A DNA stretch of 35,945 nt from Acidobacteriota bacterium (lineage in GTDB: Bacteria; Acidobacteriota; Thermoanaerobaculia; Thermoanaerobaculales; Thermoanaerobaculaceae). Positions 15,513-22,942 of this stretch are shown in pieces (positions within the stretch are counted from its first letter, which is position 1; every line of letters begins with the position of its first letter). The translations under genes were made by a program, and so were the position numbers. The notes under the pieces were generated by a model. It worked only from the letters and a program-made list of their open reading frames with translations. It was not told the DNA's origin and made no database searches. The stretch spans positions 1-35,945 of the forward strand of contig PKYI01000094.1 in the NCBI GenBank assembly GCA_003133645.1, written 5' to 3'.

Positions 15513-15754
15513 CTCGCCGTCACCTTCCTGCGCCGCGCCCTGAAACGGGAACCGGGGCCGATGCCCCCGCCGTGCTTTGCCCCACCGGCATGGTTGCGCG
15601 CTGCGGGCCTCTCGTCATCGTCCGGCCGCGTCTCACATCAATTGCGACAGGGCAAAGGCTATCAGAGGAGCGGCCACGGTTTCGACGCAATTAGGGCAGC
15701 TGCACCATCAGCCTGTCGGGTCACTGACCTCTTCGCCGCGAGAAAATGAAACTA

Positions 15755-15776
15755 TGAGGTGCCGGGTACCTGGTTT
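15755..15776. repeat. GGTACC-type REP-like motif
   Basis: GAGGTGCCGGGTACCTGGTT (about 15757-15776), just past the stop of the NifX-like gene. It combines both half-motifs seen at the RAYT element ends (GGTGCC and GGTAC), spaced as GGTGCC-GGGTACC. One of a dispersed set in this window. Confidence 0.4.
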
Positions 15777-16156
15777 CAGTGCCCGTCGCCGTGGCCGGCG
15801 CAGTCGTGCAAACCGCCGCCGCCACACCCCTCGCCGGTCGCCGATAGCGTGCCGTCGAGGTAGGCGCGCACGAGCTGCTCGGGCTCCCCCCCGCCGACGC
15901 CGATCACCGTCTCGATCCCGAACTGCTCGAGCATCTGCACGGCGCGAGGTCCCATCCCGCCGGCGAGGATGACGCTGGCGCCCTGGTCCCTGAGCCAGAG
16001 CGGGAACGAACCTTGCTCGTGAGGGGGCGGGGCGGCGCTGACCTGGGACGCGATGGTGCGCGAGCCCTCGTCCACCTCGAAGATGGCGAACCGGTCGGCG
16101 CCGCCGAAATGGGACGAGAAGCCCCCGTTAATCGTTGGAACGACGATCTTCAGCAT
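15776..16156 (-). CDS. NifX/NifB-type dinitrogenase-cofactor-family protein
   Basis: 126 residues of the dinitrogenase iron-molybdenum cofactor (NifX/NafY/MTH1175-like) fold: MLKIVVPTINGGFSSHFGGA, FAIFEVDEGSRTI, then GASVILAGGMGPRAVQMLEQ and GIETVIGVGGG, with a C-terminal Cys/His/Gly tail (GEGCGGGGLHDCAGHGDGH) suited to binding metal or an Fe-S precursor. The usual SxHFG motif is present (SSHFGGA). Stand-alone members are common in organisms without nitrogenase and their role is not settled. GGGAGAT serves as Shine-Dalgarno. It is the third gene of a DUF134/DUF5320/NifX-like cluster, an arrangement seen in many anaerobes. Confidence 0.88.
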   Translation of the reverse strand: MLKIVVPTINGGFSSHFGGADRFAIFEVDEGSRTIASQVSAAPPPHEQGSFPLWLRDQGASVILAGGMGPRAVQMLEQFGIETVIGVGGGEPEQLVRAYLDGTLSATGEGCGGGGLHDCAGHGDGH

Positions 16157-16226
16157 GAACGATCTCCCTTCGTCAGCCTCCCGGCCGACAGTGCGATGCT
16201 CGTGACCCGATGACCGGCCGGGGTTG

Positions 16227-16439
16227 TCACGGTGCGTCCGGCGCCGGCATGAACTCCCGTCGAGCGGCCTGACCCTCCAGCCGGTGTTCCAGGGTCTCCA
16301 CCTTGTGGCGAAGAACCTCGACGAACGGCCGGACCGGCGCGTCGAACTGATTGACCTCATCTTGCGCGGCAACGTGGCCGCCGCCCTGGCAGCGGCCGCC
16401 GCCGCACACCCCTGTGCGCTCACCTCTCCGGGCGGTCAT
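16227..16439 (-). CDS. Small DUF5320-like protein
   Basis: 70 residues: an N-terminal Gly/Cys-rich stretch (ERTGVCGGGRCQGGGH) and a C-terminal helical segment (VRPFVEVLRHKVETLEHRLE) that looks like a short coiled coil. This composition and its place between a DUF134 regulator and a NifX-like gene match DUF5320-type proteins. It overlaps the DUF134 gene by 20 nt and lies 70 nt before the NifX-like gene. Cys16 and Cys21 could bind metal. The function of the family is unknown, and the small size and weak motif keep this tentative. Confidence 0.6.
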   Translation of the reverse strand: MTARRGERTGVCGGGRCQGGGHVAAQDEVNQFDAPVRPFVEVLRHKVETLEHRLEGQAARREFMPAPDAP

Positions 16440-16872
16440 CCGACCCTCCTGTGGGCGGATCGCCCGCTGATTCAACGCTGATGGTTCCCTGCGCGTCACC
16501 TGCCCACCGGCTCCGGCAGCGGCAGTCGCGACCGCGGCGCCGCCCGCCCCAGTGCAGCGGGCAGGGCAACGCTTCGGCCTCACCCTCAACCACGCTCCCG
16601 CCGCCGATGCGTAGCGCCTTCCCCTCGACGAGCGCCTGCGCGACCCGCGCGCGTGCCTCGGTGAGGATGCGACCGAACGTCGCGCGGGAAACGCCCATCT
16701 GCTCGGCCGCCGCTTCCTGGTAGAGCCCGTCGAGGTCCGCCAGGCGCATCGCCTCGAGGCCGTCGAGGTCGAGCCGCACGACGCCGAGGCCGTGCAGCGG
16801 CGTTCCTGCCGGCTTGAAGACCCGTGTCTCGCAACCAATGCTGATGCGCCGGAGGTTGGGCGGTCGCGCCAT
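16420..16872 (-). CDS. DUF134 (UPF0251) helix-turn-helix DNA-binding protein
   Basis: 150 residues. The DUF134 core is clear: MARPPNLRRISIGCETRVFKP at the start, then LDLDGLEAMRLADLDGLYQE and the sigma-70-region-4-like helix-turn-helix AAAEQMGVSRATFGRILTEA (about 54-73), which ends KALRIGGG. A C-terminal Cys-containing extension (CPLHW, RDCRC) could bind metal. Such proteins usually sit beside NifX-like/DUF5320 genes and are presumed to regulate them. There is no Shine-Dalgarno; instead a promoter lies so close that transcription should begin at the ATG. A 10-bp palindrome overlaps the -10 box and would suit autoregulation. Confidence 0.9.
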   Translation of the reverse strand: MARPPNLRRISIGCETRVFKPAGTPLHGLGVVRLDLDGLEAMRLADLDGLYQEAAAEQMGVSRATFGRILTEARARVAQALVEGKALRIGGGSVVEGEAEALPCPLHWGGRRRGRDCRCRSRWAGDAQGTISVESAGDPPTGGSDDRPER

Positions 16873-16878
16873 GTTGAA

Positions 16879-16906
16879 AGCATATGCTCATATGGCCTCC
16901 GGTCAA
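16879..16906 (-). promoter_or_regulatory. Promoter with overlapping palindrome, leaderless start of the DUF134 gene
   Basis: Minus strand: TTGACC (16906-16901), a 16-nt spacer, TATGCT (16884-16879), then six bases to the ATG. The -10 box lies within a perfect palindrome, AGCATATGCT (16879-16888), and a second CATATG follows at 16889-16894. Repressor binding there would block RNA polymerase, so this is a candidate autoregulatory operator for the DUF134 protein. Confidence 0.5.
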
Positions 16907-16969
16907 GGGGCCCCTCCTTGCGGACTTTCACGCCCAGCCAAGGTCGGAGGCAACGAAGGGTGGAGCGCT

Positions 16970-19120
16970 CTAGAACTTGAGCTGCACGCTCCCGTAGAAC
17001 TCCCGGTCGGGGCCGGGTTGGTACGAGTTGCCATCAGGGTCCGGCTCTGTGAACGCGATGTACTTCTTGCCGCCGAGGTTCCGGCCCGACAGGAGGAACT
17101 CGGCCGCCATCCCGGCGAGACGGGTTCGGTACGACACCCGGGCGTTGATCAGGGTGCAGCCGCCGATCCAGATCGTGCTCGTCGGGTCGACGTAGGCGCG
17201 CGACTGCAGGTCGGCGCCGACGCCGATCATGAAGGCCGGCGTGACCCGGTACTCCGCGTCCAGGGCCGCTTGGTGCTCCGGCGAGTTGGGCAGCCAGGTG
17301 CCGTAGTAGGTGGTGTCATTGAAGAGCACCTGGTCGTAGCGGAAGCGGGAGTAGGTGTAGGCCAGCTCCATCGAGAGCCTCGGGCTCGGGAAGAAGCCCA
17401 GCGCGGTCTCCACACCGTAGCGGCGGCTCGACCCGGCGTTGTCGTAGAACGTCTCCAGCGGTCTCGACTCGACGCGATAGCGGCCGAAGTCGTTGGCGGT
17501 AAGCAGGCGGAAGAGCGCGACGTCGTAGGTGAGCTTGCCCGCGAGCGAGCCGCGCGCCCCCACCTCCTCGCCGTGCGAGGTGGCGGGGACGAGATGCGCG
17601 TTGAAGCCCCCGAAGCGGTCGGGGTTGTTGGCGAGTTCCTCCGTTGCCGGCGGCAGGAAGCCCTGCGCCCACGAGACGTAGGCGCCGAACCCCGGCACCG
17701 GGTTCCACGCCACGCCGAGGCGGCCGGTCGTCTTCGAGAACGACTTCCGTCCCGAGAGGTCGAAACCGGGCGTGGCGAGGTTGTCCGCGAGCGTGTTGGA
17801 GACCGAGTCGTGGCGCACGCCCGCCATTACGCTCCACGCGCGGGCAAGCTCGAGCCGATCGAGGACGTAGACGCCGACACCGCGCTGGTGCACGACCTGG
17901 TCCGTGAGGACCGTCGTCCCTTCCACGGCGTCCCCCAGGTTGGGCCGCTGGATCTCGTCGAAGCGCTGGCCGTCGACGTCGGCGCCGATGCTGAGGTCGT
18001 TAGCCATGGCGCCGATCGAGGTCCTGGCGCGGTACTGAAGGAACCCCCCGGGCGACTGGTAGTCGCGGTGGTCCACCGAGGAGGGCACGGACTCGGTCCA
18101 ACGGGTGAACCGCGTATAGGCCGCGAACGCCAGCTCGGAGCTTGTCGTGAGGGCGAAGGTGCCGGTAACGCCGACCGTGGCCCGCTTGGTGCGCTGGAAC
18201 TCGTTGTACGTCAGCGCGTCCGGGTTGGCCTGCCGGGGGTCCTGGTGGACCTGCTCGATGTTGAGGCCTTCGGCGTTCTGGTTGAAGAAATCGGTGCCCG
18301 CGACGATCGCCGTGATGCGGTTTCCCTCCCCGAGGTCGAAGTTGAACTTGCCATACAGGTTGGTCGCGCGGGCCGCGGTATGGACCCGGTAGCCGTCCTC
18401 AGTCATGTGGGAGGCGGACACGCGGTAGTTCATCGTGCCGTCGGTCCCCCCCGCCTCGGCGAGCGTCTTCCAGAAGCCGTGCGAGCCGGCGCTCGCCGAC
18501 ACCCGGCCGTCCACCGGGTCGGGGCCGCCGTCGCGCGTCTCGATGTTGAGGATCCCCCCCGAGGCGCCGCCCCCGTAGAGCGCCGAGGCGGGGCCGCGGA
18601 ACACCTCGATGCGCTTGACCGTCGCCCAGTCCACGTCGAACAGGTCCGGCGCGAAGCCGGTCGGGTCGTTGAGCGGCAGACCGTCGAGCACCACCTTGAT
18701 GCCGCGGATGCCGCGCTCCGTCAGGATCCCCTGGCCGCGGATCGACAGGTGCACCCTCTCCTCGTCGGCCTGGTTGTCCACCTTGACGCCGGGCACGAGC
18801 CTGAGCGCCTCGTCGGCGGCGATCGTCCGCGGCAGAGTGGCGAGGGCCTCGCCCTCGATCACCGTGGTCGCCGCCGGGTTCTGGTTCAGCGGGATGTCCA
18901 TGCGCGGCGCCGTGACGACGATCTCGGTGGCGGCCCCGTGCGGGATCGCCTGCTCGGTGGGTGTCGGCGTCGGCGTGGGTGTCGGCGCCGGTCCCGCGGC
19001 GCGCGCCGCCACCGCGCCGGCCAGCAGCAGGGCGATGCCCAGTGGCAGCCCGGCGCGGGCCCATCCTCGGATTGCAGAACTCGGCTCCGGCGCCGTCTTC
19101 GTCGTCGTACTCGCGTCCAT
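16970..19120 (-). CDS. TonB-dependent outer-membrane receptor
   Basis: 716 residues. A long N-terminus (about 42 residues) ends in a hydrophobic signal (GLPLGIALLLAGAVAARAAG) and is followed by a PTPTPTPTPT spacer. A TonB-box-like EIVVTAPRMD precedes the plug domain (about 75-190: DEALRLVPGVKVDN, IRGIKVVLDGLPLND, VKRIEVFRGPASALYGGGASGGI). The 22-strand barrel runs to a C-terminal Phe (YGSVQLKF), the usual outer-membrane assembly signal. It imports a scarce ligand using TonB/ExbBD energy. The ligand cannot be read from sequence; the neighbours (phosphatase lipoprotein, NifX-like cluster) do not identify it. GAGGAGGAG gives a strong ribosome site. Confidence 0.95.
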   Translation of the reverse strand: MDASTTTKTAPEPSSAIRGWARAGLPLGIALLLAGAVAARAAGPAPTPTPTPTPTEQAIPHGAATEIVVTAPRMDIPLNQNPAATTVIEGEALATLPRTIAADEALRLVPGVKVDNQADEERVHLSIRGQGILTERGIRGIKVVLDGLPLNDPTGFAPDLFDVDWATVKRIEVFRGPASALYGGGASGGILNIETRDGGPDPVDGRVSASAGSHGFWKTLAEAGGTDGTMNYRVSASHMTEDGYRVHTAARATNLYGKFNFDLGEGNRITAIVAGTDFFNQNAEGLNIEQVHQDPRQANPDALTYNEFQRTKRATVGVTGTFALTTSSELAFAAYTRFTRWTESVPSSVDHRDYQSPGGFLQYRARTSIGAMANDLSIGADVDGQRFDEIQRPNLGDAVEGTTVLTDQVVHQRGVGVYVLDRLELARAWSVMAGVRHDSVSNTLADNLATPGFDLSGRKSFSKTTGRLGVAWNPVPGFGAYVSWAQGFLPPATEELANNPDRFGGFNAHLVPATSHGEEVGARGSLAGKLTYDVALFRLLTANDFGRYRVESRPLETFYDNAGSSRRYGVETALGFFPSPRLSMELAYTYSRFRYDQVLFNDTTYYGTWLPNSPEHQAALDAEYRVTPAFMIGVGADLQSRAYVDPTSTIWIGGCTLINARVSYRTRLAGMAAEFLLSGRNLGGKKYIAFTEPDPDGNSYQPGPDREFYGSVQLKF

Positions 19121-19167
19121 GAGGTCTCCTCCTCGTCTGGGCCGGCCCGCCCAGTCACCGCGGGTCC

Positions 19168-19196
19168 CTGGTAGTACGGCCTCGCGGATTTGTCAA
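19168..19196 (-). promoter_or_regulatory. Predicted promoter for the TonB-dependent receptor
   Basis: Minus strand: a perfect TTGACA (19196-19191), a 17-nt spacer and a weak TACCAG (19173-19168); TACTAC at 14-nt spacing is an alternative. It lies 48-76 nt before the receptor ATG. No Fur-like or cobalamin element was recognised between. Confidence 0.35.
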
Positions 19197-19228
19197 CGCC
19201 GGCCGCGCCTGCCACGCCGTCGCGGGAC

Positions 19229-20008
19229 TCAGTGCCAACTGCCGTACATCGGGTTCGGGAGGACGAAGAACTCCTTGCCGAACTGGGCGAACGCATCGTC
19301 GCCCTGCTGCGCGATCGCCTGGCTCAGGCCGGGGAAGTCGAAGATGTTGTCCCCGAGGAACGCGACGATCGTCAGCGGCGGCAACCCGGCCGGGGTCGTG
19401 CCGTGCGCGACGGCCTCGAAGCGCGGGTTCTTGTCGCTCGGGCCGCCGGCCGGCTTGCACAGCATCACGTCGAACGGGAGTTTCTCGGCACGGAAGTTCG
19501 CCTCGGTGTCCGGGCACTCGCTCGCGGCGCGGTTGGTGACGATGGCGATCTTGCCGCCGAGCTCGTGCACGCGCGCGAGGAATGCCGCCGCGCCGGGCAA
19601 CGGCACCGCCGCGCGTTTCTTGGTCCACTCGTGCCAGCTGGCTGAGTTGAACGGCAGCCGCTGCTCGATGCGCTCGATCTCGTACGGCGAGTTGTCGATC
19701 ACCGTCTCGTCGGCGTCGAGGACGACCGCCCACGTGCCGGCCGGATGCCTGGCGGCCTCGTGCTCGACGCGCTCGGTCGCCTGCCGGTAGACCTGCAGGT
19801 AGATGGCGCGGTGCTCGGCCGAGTCGCGGACCCAGCGGATCGCTTCGGGGAGGCGGACCGCCACCGGGGTGGCGGACGCCTGCGGCGCCACAGCTGCGGC
19901 AGCTGGGGGCGTCGCGTGGGGCGGTGTGACCGGGGTTGGCGCGGGTGCCGCGCTGTGGCACGCCGCCGCGAGAGCGACAGCGAAGACGAGTGACCAGTGG
20001 CGGGTCAT
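19229..20008 (-). CDS. HAD-superfamily acid phosphatase lipoprotein (class B / e(P4)-like)
   Basis: 259 residues. The start at 20008 has GGAGGTG just upstream and gives a lipoprotein signal (MTRHWSLVFAVALAAAC, acylated at Cys17), followed by a Pro/Ala/Thr-rich linker (18-50). The HAD IIIB motif VVLDADETVIDNSPYE at about 95-110 supplies the nucleophile Asp98 and the Asp100 acid/base; IAIVTNRAASECP is motif II and GDNIFDFPG the acidic motif IV. The end, LPNPMYGSWH, matches the C-terminus typical of e(P4)-type phosphatases. It removes phosphate from nucleotides or other monoesters in the periplasm or at the outer membrane. It lies 108 nt upstream of the receptor gene on the same strand, so they may share a nutrient-scavenging role. 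Confidence 0.93.
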   Translation of the reverse strand: MTRHWSLVFAVALAAACHSAAPAPTPVTPPHATPPAAAAVAPQASATPVAVRLPEAIRWVRDSAEHRAIYLQVYRQATERVEHEAARHPAGTWAVVLDADETVIDNSPYEIERIEQRLPFNSASWHEWTKKRAAVPLPGAAAFLARVHELGGKIAIVTNRAASECPDTEANFRAEKLPFDVMLCKPAGGPSDKNPRFEAVAHGTTPAGLPPLTIVAFLGDNIFDFPGLSQAIAQQGDDAFAQFGKEFFVLPNPMYGSWH

Positions 20009-20144
20009 GTGCACCTCCAACCCACATTCTCCGCCACCTGGCGGCCGTCCGGTATGGGGCGCCGCTGCTCGCCGGCCGGGGTCCTACCGTCTCGTCCAGG
20101 CGCAGGCGTAGCCGCCCCCGCGGCGCCCCGCACGGGCGCCACGT

Positions 20145-20690
20145 TCAGGGCGCGCCGGCCGGCCCGTCCTCAGGCTGCGGCCGGATGAGCGAGAAGAGGT
20201 GCGCGTCGTGCATCGCGCCGTGGATGCAGACGCGCGAGCGCAGCGTCCCCTCGTGAAGCGCGCCCGCCTTCTCGGCGACGCGCTGGCTGGCCTTGTTGCT
20301 GACGGCGGCGACGATCTCCAGGCGTCCAAGGTCGGTGTGCTCGAACACCCAGCGCGCGAGGAGGCCCACGGCCCCAGCGGCCACGCCGCGTCCCCTCTCG
20401 GACGTGCGCACCCAGTAGCCGAGTTTGGCGAAGCGGTTCTCGCGGTTGATGGTGTTGATGCCGCAGAGGCCCAGGAGCTTCCCATGCGCACCGACGACGA
20501 CGAAGTCGAACGCGTCCCACGCCTCGCGCGCCGCTGGCCGCGACGCGATGAACTGGGCCGCATCGGCGGCCGAGTAGCCCGCGTGGCACCAGGGCATCCA
20601 GGGGAGGAGTTCGGGGAGCGACTCGCGCACCGCCTCCACGAGCGACCCGGTGTCGCCGGCCTCGGGGAACCTGAGGTTTAGATGGGGCAT
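20145..20690 (-). CDS. GNAT-family N-acetyltransferase (RimJ/RimL-like)
   Basis: 181 residues with the RimJ/RimL layout: LNLRFPEAGDTGSLVEAVRE at the N-terminus, ELLPWMPWCHAGYSAADAAQ, then FVVVGAHGKLLGLCGINTIN, KLGYWVRTSERGRGVAAGAV (acetyl-CoA-binding RGxG/A loop at about 98-105), RLEIVAAVSNKASQRVAEKA and a final HDAHLFSLI strand. It would transfer an acetyl group to a protein N-terminus or small amine; the substrate is unknown. There is no Shine-Dalgarno; TACGAT lies 7 nt before the ATG, so the mRNA may be leaderless. Confidence 0.9.
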   Translation of the reverse strand: MPHLNLRFPEAGDTGSLVEAVRESLPELLPWMPWCHAGYSAADAAQFIASRPAAREAWDAFDFVVVGAHGKLLGLCGINTINRENRFAKLGYWVRTSERGRGVAAGAVGLLARWVFEHTDLGRLEIVAAVSNKASQRVAEKAGALHEGTLRSRVCIHGAMHDAHLFSLIRPQPEDGPAGAP

Positions 20691-20879
20691 TGCACTTATC
20701 GTACTGCGTGCCCGCCCACCTCCGCCACCGCCGCCGCGGTGGGTGGCGGGGGCGAAGGCACGGCGACCGAACGACTCGACCAGAACGGCGCCCCGCCGGG
20801 CCCGGCATTGCCGTGATCGCGCCCTCCGCGGCAGTCGAGATACCGAGGGGTCTGTCTCCGCTTCAGGGTTTTCCGAGAG

Positions 20880-20914
20880 GATCGGTACCAGATCGGTACC
20901 ACAGATCGGTACCA
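20880..20914. repeat. Three copies of an 11-bp repeat GATCGGTACCA
   Basis: Exact copies at 20880-20890, 20891-20901 and 20904-20914. Each contains the GGTACC palindrome; the third runs into the left end of the inverted-repeat element at 20908. Tandem binding sites or a replication/transposition scar are possible. Confidence 0.75.
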
Positions 20915-21189
20915 GGTATCCCATTCGATCGGTTGTGTGCCAGCCTCTTCTGTGAGCGCAAGTCGGAGGGAGGAACGGCGGGTCCCGAACACCGAGGGTC
21001 TCCGCCGCCGGCGGGACGTGCCACGTGCGGCCGTGAAGCGCGTGGCGAGCGGCCTGTATGTGTAGGCATCTGGCGTCCGGTGCGTCGACCCCGCGTCTCC
21101 ACCCATCGCGGAGCGTCCGGCGCAGCCGCTGCGAGACGGCCAGGCCGATTTGTTCCGACGGTAATGGACGAAATGGGATACCTGGTACC
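20908..21189. mobile_element. MITE-like element with perfect 18-bp inverted ends
   Basis: GGTACCAGGTATCCCATT at 20908-20925 is repeated as its exact reverse complement at 21172-21189, enclosing about 246 bp with no convincing gene. The ends resemble those of the RAYT element (GGTGCCAGGTAC) without being the same. Read as a non-autonomous element or a paired REP structure. The 20691-21522 stretch has no gene; it holds this element, the triple repeat and the deleted RAYT copy. Confidence 0.55.
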
Positions 21190-21234
21190 TATGCAGGCGT
21201 GATAATGTTCGCTTCAAGTTCAATGAGGGGAACA

Positions 21235-21449
21235 GGTGCCAGGCACGCAAGTAGCAGAAATAACGGGCGCGCCGCTCACCGCCCGATCTTCCCGGCCAGC
21301 TTCCGATCGAGCTCGTCGAGTCGACGCGCGAACGCCGGCTCTCCCGCCCGCCGGCGTGCGGCCCGGCGAACCCAGTGACTCACCCCGTCGCGGCTCTTGA
21401 CCAGCGTGTCGGCGAGCTCCCTACTTCAGCTACTTGCGTACCTGACACC
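21235..21449. mobile_element. Internally deleted copy of the RAYT element
   Basis: The left end GGTGCCAGGCACGCAAGTAG (21235-21254) and right end CTACTTGCGTACCTGACACC (21430-21449) match the ends of the complete element at 22943-24000 with one and two changes from perfect pairing. Positions about 21272-21418 match about 22980-23125 of the complete element, i.e. the last 45-50 codons of its transposase, with scattered differences; the right end then joins directly. About 840 bp of the transposase gene are missing. This is a non-autonomous derivative only about 1.5 kb from a full copy. Confidence 0.85.
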
Positions 21450-21522
21450 CATTCTCCTGATATTCAGAGTATGCTTTTCCTCGCAGTTATGATCCCGTCA
21501 TCCAGGATTAAGGAGGTCGGAA

Positions 21523-22326
21523 ATGAGAATGAGACCGCTACTTTGCTGTCTGCTGCTGATTTCGTGGTTAATGTCCGTTCAGGCAATGGCACAGAGCTGC
21601 TTTGACGGTACTTGGAAGATTGACCCTACCGAGTCTCACTCCCAACCTCCGGCGAAGCCTGACGTCTATCTGCTGCAAGACAACACATATCGTTGCACCA
21701 CCTGTGATCCCCCGCTTGATATTAGGGCTGATGGCCGAGACCAGAAAATCACCGGAGAGCCGTGCTACGACACTGTCAGCCTCAAGGTGGTAGACGATAG
21801 GACGACCGAGGAAACTGACAAGAGAGATGGGAAGACGGTCGGAACTTCAAGGATGACGGTCTCATCCGGTGGGAACTCCGCCACGGTCAAGTGGACGGGG
21901 AGTTGTAACACCAACGGTGATGTGGTCGCTGAGGAACTCATCCTGAGCCGGGAAACCAAAGGACCGCGTGGGTCGCACGCAGTTTCGGGTTCCTGGCAGA
22001 TCGTGAAGCGTGTGAACCTATCCGAGAATGCGCTCGTCATAACCTTAAAGCTTGAAGGCGATACCTTCAGCTTCGCCGATCCGACCGGGCAGAGTTTTGC
22101 GGCGAAGTTGGACGGAACGGAGACGCCTGTCAAGGGGGATCTAAGCAATACTATGGTTTCGGTAAAGCGCATTGGCGAGACTACGATCGAGGAGACCGAT
22201 AAACAGGACGGGAAAGTCGTCGAAGTGATTCGCTTCACGCCCTCCGCTGACGGAAAAACGATGACCATCTCCATAGCGAACAAAGTGAAAGGAGGTACTC
22301 GGCAGCTTGTCGCGCATAAACAGTGA
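21523..22326 (+). CDS. Secreted two-repeat protein of unknown function
   Basis: 267 residues with a signal peptide (MRMRPLLCCLLLISWLMSVQ, cleavage after about AMA). Two related halves are visible: GTWKIDPTESHSQPP ... TTEETDKRDGKTVGTSRMTV (about 28-120) and GSWQIVKRVNLSENA ... TIEETDKQDGKVVEVIRFTP (about 150-250). Each is probably a small beta-barrel or lipocalin-like unit, as in acidobacterial proteins that open with SGTWK. AAGGAGGT is a strong Shine-Dalgarno. Base composition is clearly lower in GC than the flanking core genes, and codon use includes many A/T-ending codons, which suggests transfer into this accessory region. No enzyme motif is seen. The 22327-22706 stretch after it holds no recognised gene. 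Confidence 0.75.
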   Translation: MRMRPLLCCLLLISWLMSVQAMAQSCFDGTWKIDPTESHSQPPAKPDVYLLQDNTYRCTTCDPPLDIRADGRDQKITGEPCYDTVSLKVVDDRTTEETDKRDGKTVGTSRMTVSSGGNSATVKWTGSCNTNGDVVAEELILSRETKGPRGSHAVSGSWQIVKRVNLSENALVITLKLEGDTFSFADPTGQSFAAKLDGTETPVKGDLSNTMVSVKRIGETTIEETDKQDGKVVEVIRFTPSADGKTMTISIANKVKGGTRQLVAHKQ

Positions 22327-22655
22327 GCCGTCGCGATAGCAATTGGTACACTCTTACTGATCGGCCCTAACGATTTTGTTCAAGTTGAACCTCTCGTCTT
22401 ATCTCAATGCGCGGGTTCAAGTTCCAAGTGCAATGTATGGTCCGACTCCCGTTGGCAACGCTGAATGGGTGAGACGGGCAGAAGTGGTTTGTGCCAATGT
22501 ATCCGGCCTCATGATGAAGGCAGTGATGCCTTCGGGCCTTGATGGGAAGGCGCGCCGATCCAGCCTGATAACAGGGTAACGGTCTCATCATGACCCTTGC
22601 ACTTGTCAGGTCTTTGGACCGGTCGATAAACCGTTTTGACCATCAAACCGTTCAT

Positions 22656-22679
22656 CCTCACCGTTCATCCTCGCAAACC
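22656..22679. repeat. Short tandem repeat ACCGTTCATCCTC
   Basis: Two adjacent copies of a 13-bp unit sharing their boundary (about 22653-22679) in the gene-poor gap upstream of the truncated gene at 22707. Significance unknown. Confidence 0.5.
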
Positions 22680-22706
22680 CGCGTGGTAAAAGCTTTATGC
22701 TGCTGA

Positions 22707-22942
22707 GTGACTCAGGCGGCCGTGCGTTCCGCGCCCGACGCCGAGATGCTGCCCCGCCTCCAAGGGGTTGCCGCCCGACTCGACGGGAACGGGGCCGACA
22801 CCGAGGCCGATGACTTGGACACACCTGATGAGTGGACTGATGAGCTACTGGCCGCCCTTGGACCCGACAATTGGATTAACGAGAAGATCATGGAGGCAGT
22901 CTTCGAGAAGATCGACAACGAACCCGATGAGGAACACGAATG
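22707..22942 (+). pseudogene. Acidic hypothetical gene truncated by the RAYT element
   Basis: A reading frame from a GTG at 22707 runs for 78 codons up to the left end of the RAYT element and would continue into it, stopping at 23132. The authentic part is strongly acidic (GADTEADDLDTPDEWTDELL, then FEKIDNEPDEEHEW) and has no recognised domain. Just beyond the element lies phage terminase sequence, so this may be a phage-derived gene or part of the same disrupted gene; the missing terminase ATPase domain is not found here. No convincing ribosome site precedes the GTG. Low certainty that it was ever expressed. Confidence 0.35.

Noticed and set aside
12792-15749. Very long plus-strand open frame (over 980 codons) opposite the CydA-like genes
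   Set aside because: It lies antisense to two clearly coding genes with haem motifs and membrane helices. Its product is low-complexity Arg/Glu/His/Gly-rich, as expected from reverse-frame reading of GC-rich codons.
22365-22390. Integron attC-like half site (CCCTAACGATTTTGTTCAAG)
   Set aside because: The matching RYYYAAC/GTTRRRY partner arm is not found downstream and no integron integrase or cassette is present. GTTCAAGTTGAAC explains the local symmetry.
20691-22706. CRISPR array or toxin-antitoxin pair in the repeat-rich region
   Set aside because: The repeats are few and irregularly spaced, or are inverted element ends. No spacers of regular length, cas genes or small paired frames with ribosome sites are present.
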